Assembly: GCA_028869725.1 (NCBI GenBank)
Contig: JAGWRJ010000917.1
Coordinates: forward strand, 1 to 5,447
DNA: 5,447 nucleotides
Reading direction: 5' to 3'
From: Alphaproteobacteria bacterium
Lineage (GTDB): Bacteria > Pseudomonadota > Alphaproteobacteria > Micropepsales > Micropepsaceae
The notes beneath the pieces are model-generated. The model was not told where the DNA came from, did no database searches, and saw only the letters and a program-made list of their open reading frames with translations. Shown piece after piece: positions 1-5,447 of the stretch; positions within the stretch are counted from its first letter, which is position 1, and every line of letters begins with the position of its first letter. Both the position numbers and the translations under genes were made by a program.

Positions 1-132
1 AAAGACCAACGCAAAACCATCCGCTACTGCCGCATCGTGATCACCTTCGCTATAATTCTCTGACCGCGCAACACCACCTTCCAGACCGATCACGTTCACC
101 GAAACGTCTGATCACCATCACCGAAATACGCA
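1..132 (-). mobile_element. Terminus of an IS21-like insertion sequence (partial)
   Basis: This stretch has no recognisable gene. Read on the minus strand from 132 it begins TGCGTATTTCGGTGATGG and repeats a related unit further in, the layout of iterated terminal repeats with a TG...CA tip known for IS21-family elements. The HipA similarity on the plus strand stops exactly where this stretch ends (132/133), as expected for an element inserted into hipA. The transposase genes (istA/istB in that family) and the other end would lie left of the window, so the target duplication cannot be tested here. The family name comes from memory of similar termini. The boundary is better supported than the family. 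Confidence 0.5.
39..127 (-). repeat. Iterated 18-bp direct repeats near an IS end
   Basis: Two good copies of an 18-bp unit lie 22 bp apart on the plus strand: GATCACGTTCACCGAAAC at 88-105 and GATCACCATCACCGAAAT at 110-127, matching at 15 of 18 positions. A third, degenerate copy is at 39-56 (GATCACCTTCGCTATAAT), where mainly the GATCAC half is kept. Such regularly spaced units inside an element's tip are typical transposase-binding sites. That role is inferred. The repetition itself is visible. Confidence 0.65.
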
Positions 133-468
133 GTCTGCCTCGAAAACACCGACGACCATGAAAGGAACCATGCATTCCTGTTCACGCAGGGCGCATGGAC
201 GCTCGCGCCTGCTTATGACATCCAGCCGCAGATGCTCGGTATCGGCTACCAGCAACTGCGCGTCGGCGCCGAAGGGTACGCGCCCACGCTATCGAACGTG
301 CTATCCGAAAGCCGGCGATTTTTGCTGAAGGAGTCCGAAGCAAAAAAAATGCTGGATGCGGTGGTGAAACAGGCACGGGAGTGGAAAGCCTGTTTTGTCG
401 CGGCAGGGGTCAGTGCGCGGGATGTGGAGGTTTGTGAGGGGTTTGTGATGAGGGTGGCAGGGGGGTGA
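133..468 (+). pseudogene. HipA-family kinase, C-terminal remnant
   Basis: The plus-strand frame running to the TGA at 466-468 encodes the C-terminal part of a HipA-like serine/threonine kinase, the toxin half of HipBA toxin-antitoxin modules. The catalytic-loop motif NTDDHERNHAFL (from 145) and the metal-binding motif WTLAPAYDIQP (from 196) are both clear. They are followed by a helical C-terminal tail. About 112 codons remain of a protein usually near 400-440 residues, so the N-terminal domain and nucleotide-binding part are gone. The frame has stops at 61-63 and 109-111, and its first in-frame ATG is at 232, after both catalytic motifs, so no functional kinase can be made. The similarity begins at 133, directly beside IS-like repeats, which suggests interruption by insertion. 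No hipB is visible. Confidence 0.8.
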
Positions 469-509
469 TGGCGGGGGATCGCCGTTGCTGTGTTGTTATC
501 GCGCGCGGA

Positions 510-537
510 GTGGCTCAGATTTACTTTGCGTTTGACA
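510..537 (-). mobile_element. Possible solitary IS21-like end (fossil)
   Basis: Read on the minus strand from 537, the sequence TGTCAAACGCAAAGTAAATC continues into TGAGCCAC. It resembles the tips of one group of IS21-family elements, which start TGTCA and contain a TGA.CCAC-type block. No partner end or transposase lies next to it, so at best it is a relic. The resemblance is judged from memory only and may be chance. Confidence 0.22.
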
Positions 538-567
538 GCCTCGTCGGTCCCGTGTTGGTGATCTCTT

Positions 568-600
568 CAGCGGACCGCGTCGCCCGCTCATTTTCATTCT
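568..600 (+). terminator. Weak candidate intrinsic terminator, plus strand
   Basis: AGCGG (568-572) can pair with CCGCT (583-587) around a 10-base loop, and the plus strand then runs CATTTTCATTCTT. The stem is only 5 bp and the T-run is broken, so this is a weak candidate. It would stop plus-strand transcription coming from the hipA side before it runs antisense into brxA. On the minus strand no U-run follows the hairpin, so it does not explain the end of the BREX transcript. Confidence 0.2.
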
Positions 601-1323
601 TCAAATTGCGCTGCGCAAAGCGACGAACTGGTTACTCGGGCCTTCCGACCGCAGGTCGAGGTTCGCACTGTTCGAAACCACGTAGGCCAGGGGCCGCGTC
701 AGGGTGAACGGGAACAGCACGGGCAGCGACTGCAGGCTGGGTACTGAAACGGGCTTGCCGGCGTAGCGCACTGCCGCCTCGATCAACCAGGCAGTGAGTT
801 CGTCGTTGTCGATCGCGGTTGGCGCCAGCCGGATGACCCGCTTGCCTTTCTCGACCCGCTCCACGGCGCCCCAGCTCGCCTGGCTCTGAATGACCATGTT
901 GGTCATACGTCGGGTGCCTTCACGCTCCCCATAGGTTTCACTCATCCGCCGATGGACCTCGGCGGACGCGCAGTCGCCCTGGATGGCGGACAGGCGGCCC
1001 ACCAGCTCGGCTACCTTGCCAAAGAATGGGTAGGTCGCCACGGACATGCCCCAGCACAGCGCCGCGACCGGTATGTCCGGCTGCGTCTTGTGGATGGCCA
1101 CGCCGCGATCCGCGTAATGGACCAGTTCGGCGCGCGGCTCCAGCCACAGCCGATTCAGTACGGTGCGTGTTTTCTTCTTGGCTTCCACGCCAAGCCCGGC
1201 TGCGTCGAGCAGTGCATTCAGATCATCTAGCCCAGCCACGCCCGCACGAATATTCAGTGCCGCAGCCGCCCAATCAAGCTGAATGAACCGATCAAAGCCT
1301 ATTTTTGGGGCTGATGAATTCAT
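601..1323 (-). CDS. brxA: BrxA-like protein of a BREX type 3 system
   Basis: This 240-residue soluble protein has no signal peptide or membrane segment. It is the last gene of the operon, where BREX type 3 loci carry brxA (the DUF1819 family, usually about 200-250 residues). BrxA is a small helical protein with a winged-helix-like, DNA-binding fold, needed for defence in type 1 systems though its exact role is unclear. The stretch at residues 97-165 fits a helix-turn-helix region: YPFFGKVAELVGRLSAIQG, then EVHRRMSETYGE, then a WGAV turn and a short basic hairpin (VEKGKRVIRL). The ATG at 1321-1323 overlaps the pglZ stop by 4 bp, and no Shine-Dalgarno is visible before it, so translation probably depends on ribosomes finishing pglZ. 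The frame is intact to the TGA at 601-603. The call rests largely on gene order and general sequence character; a different helical accessory protein cannot be excluded. Confidence 0.72.
   Translation of the reverse strand: MNSSAPKIGFDRFIQLDWAAAALNIRAGVAGLDDLNALLDAAGLGVEAKKKTRTVLNRLWLEPRAELVHYADRGVAIHKTQPDIPVAALCWGMSVATYPFFGKVAELVGRLSAIQGDCASAEVHRRMSETYGEREGTRRMTNMVIQSQASWGAVERVEKGKRVIRLAPTAIDNDELTAWLIEAAVRYAGKPVSVPSLQSLPVLFPFTLTRPLAYVVSNSANLDLRSEGPSNQFVALRSAI
1320..1323 (-). promoter_or_regulatory. ATGA stop-start overlap of pglZ and brxA
   Basis: The minus strand reads ATGA here: the TGA of pglZ (1320-1322) and the ATG of brxA (1321-1323) share bases. The dozen bases before this ATG (GATTGGTACCGA) contain no purine-rich Shine-Dalgarno. 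This arrangement favours termination-reinitiation and would tie BrxA output to PglZ translation. Confidence 0.75.
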
Positions 1324-3335
1324 TCGGTACCAATCACATAACTGACTTTCACAAAGGGCACGATCAACTCTTCGATCGACACCCCGCCGTGGACCACCAC
1401 CTGCTCGCCCTCCGGCACAAAGGCGGTTCGTCCGCCTGCGAATAGGGGCATGAAGTTCGCGGGTAGTCCAGCGATGTCCAACCTTACTGTGCTGGGATAT
1501 GCCGCAGCGGAAGCGGCCAGCAACGGATCACTCCGGTAGACCCGCACGCGCTCACCGCGCGTCTCGGCAATCACGCCCTGGCTGGGTCTGCCGACGCCAG
1601 TCGACTCAACGTTACCATGGTCCGCCGTGAGATAGATGTGGTATCCCTTGTCCAGCAGAAGCGAGAACAGCCGGTCGACGAAACCGGTCATCAACCAGTT
1701 GCTGATCCACATGGCGACGTCCTTCTTGGACCGCTCCTTGTGGAGCCGATCGTCCACCTCATCGATGACCAGGCCCACCACCTTCGGGCGCCGGTCGTTC
1801 AAGTCCGCCTCAAGCACATCCAGTTGATCAATCTGGCGCAGCGCACGTCGATACATCACTTCATTCACGTTGACGCCTTCGTTCTGCCAGAACGTCCTCC
1901 ACAAGGATTCCTCCTTGTCCGTCCTGTCGATGGAGTCGTCGAACTCGCGCGGCTTCAGGCCGGAGAACAGCGCCTGGCGCGACACCGACGTCACGGTCGG
2001 CAGCCATGCGAACGCGGTTCCTTCGTCGAACGCGAATCGCTTGGTGGTGGCGACAAGGCGCTCGCGGATCTGCACCCACTGGTCGAAGGCCAGCCCGTCG
2101 AAGACCAGCAAGGCGACCTTGGTTTCTCCTGCGGACCGCCGATGGCGCAAGAAGCGCGGCACGTGGTGCACCATCACCGGGCCTTTGGTCACCGGCTGCA
2201 GAATCAGGTCGGCGTAGTGCTTGGCTGCGACCCAGGCTTGCAGACCCTCGTCTGATTGCGCCTGCAGGGCCTTGATCCGTTCCCGAATCACGGGCAGGTG
2301 TTCGCTACCTTCCGTGCCTGGCAGACCATGCGTGCGGGCCAGGATCTCGCCGTAGCGCTTGGCGAACTCGCTCCAGTCCTTGTGGGAAGAGGACGCCGTT
2401 GGCGTCGTCTCGATCAGGCCATCGATGCCTTTGAGCACCAAAGCCTGCAACGCCGCCGGGTCCTGAACAATGCCGGCCTTGATCCAACTTGGCATTCCCG
2501 CCGGAACGCTGTGTACCGCCAACGGGTGCAGGCTGCCGTCGAGGAACATGGAGTCGACCAGCACCTGCACATCGGAGTGGTCGAACGGGATCTCGATCTT
2601 GGCGACGTAGTCTGGCGGTGGCGGTTCGCCCGTGCGCGTGCCATCCAGCCCCAGGGTCTTCAGATAGCGATACCACGCATCCTGCGCCACGCGCAGCAGC
2701 GCACTCTTGGATGCCAGCCATGTGGCGACGGGTTGGTCGGCGAACAGCCCCTTGCCTTGAATGATGCCTGCCGCGTGCTGGGCGAACAGGGGCGGCAACG
2801 AACGGTTGGCGAAGTGAAGCCGCAACAGCTCCCGCCAGAAGTCCACCTGGGTGCGGATAGACCTGGGCGCCAGTTGGTAGACGTGTTCGAGGATGAAGTC
2901 CTTGGACTCGTTCTCGCCCCGTGCATTCTGCAATTCCGTCTGGTGGGCATGAAACAACCCGGCAAGATGCTCCGGCTCGACTTGCTGCACGGCGCTGTAA
3001 GCCAGCTTGGGGAACAGATCGGCAAGGCTGAGGCGCACCACACGACCGTGATGCACGATGTCCCAAGGCAACGCGTTCGCGTCGGCGCTACGCAGATGCA
3101 GCACCAGCGAGGGTGCTGGCCCTTGCTCACCCCGATCCCATGCCGCGCGGTAGCGTTCCTCATATTCCGCGCGGAAGGCAAACGGGTCTTCGTACAGCAT
3201 TAGCTCAAAGCCGCGATCGCGCAGCTCGGTCAACAGCTTCTCGTCGAGCAACACATCATCAGGGTCGCACGCCACCCACAGCCGGGTGAGGTCGGCTGTG
3301 AAGTGGCTCAGGATGCGTTCCGTCCAAAGGCTCAT
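1320..3335 (-). CDS. pglZ: PglZ-domain phosphatase-like protein of BREX type 3
   Basis: This 671-residue cytoplasmic protein is the signature PglZ member of a BREX system. PglZ proteins belong to the alkaline phosphatase superfamily and are needed for phage exclusion. Their substrate is unsettled, and nuclease activity has been reported for some. The N-terminal 370 residues or so are helical and less distinctive. The catalytic part begins near 405 with LLVFDGLAFDQW (metal-binding D413), then PTVTSVSRQALFSG (446-459; T449 aligns best with the nucleophile, S452 is an alternative), VIDEVDDRLH (523-532), LTADHGNVEST (D572, H573) and HGGVSIEELIVPF (H649). All the expected metal and nucleophile positions are filled, so it looks catalytically competent. 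The length fits the type 3 form, which is shorter than PglZ of types 1 and 2. The ATG at 3333-3335 is favoured by a near-perfect Shine-Dalgarno and a 4-bp overlap with the helicase stop. The gene is intact. Confidence 0.93.
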   Translation of the reverse strand: MSLWTERILSHFTADLTRLWVACDPDDVLLDEKLLTELRDRGFELMLYEDPFAFRAEYEERYRAAWDRGEQGPAPSLVLHLRSADANALPWDIVHHGRVVRLSLADLFPKLAYSAVQQVEPEHLAGLFHAHQTELQNARGENESKDFILEHVYQLAPRSIRTQVDFWRELLRLHFANRSLPPLFAQHAAGIIQGKGLFADQPVATWLASKSALLRVAQDAWYRYLKTLGLDGTRTGEPPPPDYVAKIEIPFDHSDVQVLVDSMFLDGSLHPLAVHSVPAGMPSWIKAGIVQDPAALQALVLKGIDGLIETTPTASSSHKDWSEFAKRYGEILARTHGLPGTEGSEHLPVIRERIKALQAQSDEGLQAWVAAKHYADLILQPVTKGPVMVHHVPRFLRHRRSAGETKVALLVFDGLAFDQWVQIRERLVATTKRFAFDEGTAFAWLPTVTSVSRQALFSGLKPREFDDSIDRTDKEESLWRTFWQNEGVNVNEVMYRRALRQIDQLDVLEADLNDRRPKVVGLVIDEVDDRLHKERSKKDVAMWISNWLMTGFVDRLFSLLLDKGYHIYLTADHGNVESTGVGRPSQGVIAETRGERVRVYRSDPLLAASAAAYPSTVRLDIAGLPANFMPLFAGGRTAFVPEGEQVVVHGGVSIEELIVPFVKVSYVIGTE
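3332..3335 (-). promoter_or_regulatory. ATGA stop-start overlap of the helicase gene and pglZ
   Basis: The TGA of the helicase gene (3332-3334) overlaps the ATG of pglZ (3333-3335). This places the two genes on one transcript and allows translational coupling. Confidence 0.8.
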
Positions 3336-5447
3336 GTATCACCTCCAACGCGCACCATCATCACGGCATTCAAATCCGGCACGCTGGCCTCCATGTCGTC
3401 CAGGGCGGCCATGCGTGCATCGTGTTCATGTTGCAGTCGCTTGCGCCGGTGCTCTCGCACGGCGGGCAGGCCAATTCGTCCAATCGCCTGGCTTCGTGCC
3501 TCGAACGCATACACCGCACGCTCGCGTTCTTCCTTCAGTCGGGCGCGGTGTTCGGTCAGCAGCTCGGTGAAGATCCGTTCACCCTGGGTACTGGCAGCCG
3601 CATGCGATGCCTCGAACCACTTCACCGACTCCTCGGCACCGGTGACGGCATGCACGTCCACAGTTTCAGTCAACAGCAGATCCCAAACGCGCTTGGCGGT
3701 CGGCACGAAGGGGCGGCCTTCCTCGTTGATGAACACCGGCAGGAAGCGCTTCCGGCTCAGGCCTTCGGCCGCCAGGCTGATCTCCCACAGCGACCAGATG
3801 CCGCGTACCGAATCCGGAAGACCGGTCACGCGGATCACCGGCAGCGGCTGGCCGGCGACAAAGCGTGGCAGCTCACTGATCACAGCCCGGGCGCGAGGGT
3901 CTTCCATCGTGACCCATTCCAACTCCGGGTTCTCATCCGCCGTGCGGGCGTCAAAACAAGCCTGTGCCGACTCACTGCCGTCTGCCCACTTCACCCGCCA
4001 CGCCTTGCCAATCTTCGTTGCCGAGCCGCCGCGCGCAGCCAGTCCGCTGGTAATGGCGCGCTCCAGCCAGAACTGCGCCGGGTGGTCGCGCCACTTGCGG
4101 GCATCGTCGGCGTCCAGATCGTGCTCGGTGGTGAGCAGGTCGCTGTTCTTCTTCGACTCCGCCAGGGTGGATCGCAGTTGCGACACCACCGCGTCGCACT
4201 CCTGCTCAATGGCGTCCGGGTTTTGCAGGCCATGCACGAACAGTTCGTCGAAGATCGGGTCGGCTTCGACCGAATCCATCACATCGGCCGCCTTGTCGAC
4301 GCCAAATTCCTGCGCGATGACCTCGAGCTTTTCCTCCAGCACTTGGCGCACGCGGTGCTCCACGGTGTCTTCAAGCACGAAGTTGATGGCGCGGACCACA
4401 TGCTTCTGCCCGATACGGTCCACCCGGCCAATGCGCTGTTCGATCCGCATCGGGTTCCACGGCATGTCGAAGTTGACGATGGCATGGCAAAACTGCAGGT
4501 TCAGACCTTCACCACCGGCATCTGTCGAAATCAGCACGCGCACATCCTTGGAGAACACCTGTTGTGCCCGCGTGCGCGCTTCCAGGTCCATACCGCCGTT
4601 GAGCGTCGTCACCGAGAAGCCACGGCTCTCTAGGAAATCGGCCAGCATCGCTTGCGTGGGCACGAACTCAGTGAAGATCAGCACCTTCAGCGCCGGGTCG
4701 CTTTCCTCCTGCTGCAGCTTGTAAATCAGCTCCAGCAGCGCCTCGGCCTTGGCGTCAGTGCCAGCGGCTTCGGTTTCCCGCGCCAGCTCCAGCAGCATCT
4801 CGACTTCAGACTTCTCCAGCTCCCAGCCACTGGACTGCATGGCCAGATCCACCTGGGACTGGCCGTCCAGGTCGGCCCACTCGTCGGCGCTGGTGCTCTC
4901 GAACAGGTTGGCCTGCGGCTGCGGAGCTTCAAGCAGAGCCTGGCGCTTTTCCAGTGTGGTGCGGATGGCTGCCGTGCTGGACGTCACCAGCCGCTGCATC
5001 AAGATCATCAAGAAACCGATGTGGCGCTGCTTGGCCGCCATGGCCTGGTTGTAGCCGTGGCGCACATAGTCGGTCACGGCTTCGTACAGGCGCTGCTGCG
5101 AGCCGTGGCGTGCCTGCCACGCCACCGCCTGCAGCCGGGTCACACGCGGCTTGAACAGCGGCTGGCCCTCGGCGTTGATGGAGACACGCTTCTCGGTGCG
5201 GATAACGAACGGTCGAACCCGGTCGCGGCTGACGCTGCCCTCGTCCGGGAAGGCTTCGCGGTCCAGCAACTGCATCAGCCGCATGAACTGGTCGGTCTTG
5301 CCCTGGTGCGGCGTGGCCGACAGCAGCAAGAGATAGGGCGATGCTTCAGCCAGCGCCGCGCCCAGCTTGTAGCGGGCCACCTGTTCAGTGCTGCCGCCCA
5401 TGCGGTGGGCTTCGTCGATGATGACCAGATCCCATGATGCTGAGATC
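3332..5447 (-). CDS. brxHII: SNF2/HepA-type DEAH helicase, BREX type 3 BrxHII (5' end missing)
   Basis: About 705 C-terminal residues of a superfamily 2 helicase-like ATPase of the SNF2/RapA-HepA group are visible. The reading frame runs open off the right edge. Counting from the first visible codon (5444-5446), motif II is IIDEAHRM (residues 9-16) and motif III is LLLLSATPHQG (24-49 region, SAT at 43-45). Motif IV is VLIFTEFVPTQ (near 250), motif V is ISTDAGGEGLNLQ (near 305) and motif VI is QRIGRVDRIGQ (near 340). Motifs I and Ia would lie beyond the window. The last 300 residues or so are a less conserved tail ending in a highly charged, probably coiled-coil helix, typical of longer HepA-like helicases. 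Such enzymes move along or remodel DNA or protein-DNA complexes using ATP. Its place directly before pglZ and brxA identifies it as the BREX type 3 helicase rather than housekeeping RapA, or DrmD of DISARM, which has different neighbours. An in-frame ATG at 5399-5401 follows the DEAH motif and is not the start. Confidence 0.88.
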   Translation of the reverse strand, partial: ISASWDLVIIDEAHRMGGSTEQVARYKLGAALAEASPYLLLLSATPHQGKTDQFMRLMQLLDREAFPDEGSVSRDRVRPFVIRTEKRVSINAEGQPLFKPRVTRLQAVAWQARHGSQQRLYEAVTDYVRHGYNQAMAAKQRHIGFLMILMQRLVTSSTAAIRTTLEKRQALLEAPQPQANLFESTSADEWADLDGQSQVDLAMQSSGWELEKSEVEMLLELARETEAAGTDAKAEALLELIYKLQQEESDPALKVLIFTEFVPTQAMLADFLESRGFSVTTLNGGMDLEARTRAQQVFSKDVRVLISTDAGGEGLNLQFCHAIVNFDMPWNPMRIEQRIGRVDRIGQKHVVRAINFVLEDTVEHRVRQVLEEKLEVIAQEFGVDKAADVMDSVEADPIFDELFVHGLQNPDAIEQECDAVVSQLRSTLAESKKNSDLLTTEHDLDADDARKWRDHPAQFWLERAITSGLAARGGSATKIGKAWRVKWADGSESAQACFDARTADENPELEWVTMEDPRARAVISELPRFVAGQPLPVIRVTGLPDSVRGIWSLWEISLAAEGLSRKRFLPVFINEEGRPFVPTAKRVWDLLLTETVDVHAVTGAEESVKWFEASHAAASTQGERIFTELLTEHRARLKEERERAVYAFEARSQAIGRIGLPAVREHRRKRLQHEHDARMAALDDMEASVPDLNAVMMVRVGGDT
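3338..3346 (-). promoter_or_regulatory. Very strong Shine-Dalgarno for pglZ
   Basis: The minus strand reads GGAGGTGAT, fully complementary to the 16S rRNA 3' tail. GGAGG lies at 3342-3346, 6 bases before the pglZ ATG. It sits inside the last codons of the helicase gene, decides the pglZ start, and should allow independent initiation as well as coupling. Confidence 0.88.

Larger units (their letters stand above)
469..600. other. Non-coding gap between the hipA remnant and brxA
   Basis: This 132-bp gap separates two converging reading frames. I see no gene, RNA or convincing promoter in it. It holds a weak hairpin just after the hipA stop (468-485), a stretch at 510-537 resembling an IS tip, and a GC-rich hairpin followed by a T-rich run near 568-600. 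Confidence 0.6.

Noticed and set aside
468..485. Hairpin directly after the hipA stop
   Set aside because: It has a 6-bp stem with one wobble pair and no proper T-run after it, too weak to call a terminator.
531..537. TTGACA-like -35 box on the plus strand
   Set aside because: No acceptable -10 hexamer lies about 17 bases downstream, and no gene follows on that strand.
465..707. Plus-strand 80-codon frame after hipA
   Set aside because: It runs antisense into the 3' end of brxA, has no motif, and overlaps the hipA stop only by chance.
2256..3203. Long open frame on the plus strand, antisense to pglZ
   Set aside because: It has no recognisable motif, lies opposite the real PglZ frame, and has no supporting ribosome-binding site.
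3303..4724. Long open frame on the plus strand, antisense to the helicase
   Set aside because: It is rich in Ser and Arg with no motif, and lies opposite a clearly recognisable helicase. This is the usual shadow in GC-rich DNA.
5399..5401. ATG as the start of the helicase
   Set aside because: The frame continues upstream through the DEAH motif to the window edge, so this is an internal Met.
3332..5447. DISARM helicase (DrmD) or housekeeping RapA
   Set aside because: The downstream partners are PglZ and a BrxA-like protein; DrmA, DrmB and DrmC are absent, and RapA is not encoded beside pglZ.

Overview
The window looks like the downstream end of a BREX type 3 phage-defence operon on the minus strand, lying against an older, damaged region on its left. 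The organism is probably a high-GC proteobacterium, perhaps a beta- or gammaproteobacterium. This rests on the GC-rich coding sequence, the strong Shine-Dalgarno before pglZ and the IS21-like terminal repeats beside a hipA fragment. The species cannot be fixed from the sequence alone.

Reading in the direction of transcription (right to left), 5447-3332 is an SNF2/HepA-type DEAH-box helicase. It is cut by the right edge of the window just upstream of its DEAH motif, so motifs I and Ia and the start lie outside. It overlaps by 4 bp (ATGA) a 671-residue PglZ-domain protein (3335-1320), which carries a full set of alkaline-phosphatase-superfamily motifs. That gene in turn overlaps by 4 bp a 240-residue protein (1323-601) that fits BrxA in position, size and general character. 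The order helicase, pglZ, brxA matches the 3' half of the published BREX type 3 order brxF-brxC-pglXI-brxHII-pglZ-brxA. The missing members (the methylase pglXI, the ATPase brxC/pglY and brxF) are expected just beyond the right edge.

Positions 469-600 hold no gene. They contain a weak hairpin and a short stretch resembling an insertion-sequence end. Positions 133-468 on the plus strand are the C-terminal part of a HipA-family kinase, without its N-terminal two thirds and without a usable start. The HipA similarity ends at the inner edge of a set of 18-bp direct repeats (39-127) ending in a TG...CA-type tip at 132. This is best read as the terminus of an IS21-like element that interrupted hipA.

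The three defence genes appear to be one translationally coupled unit: the methylase encoded outside would mark self DNA, while BrxC, PglZ, the helicase and BrxA would take part in restricting phage DNA. The exact jobs of PglZ, BrxHII and BrxA are not settled for this type. No wholly new system is evident. The main items of interest are the compact coupled operon end, its uneven ribosome-binding signals, and the IS-truncated hipA at the island border.
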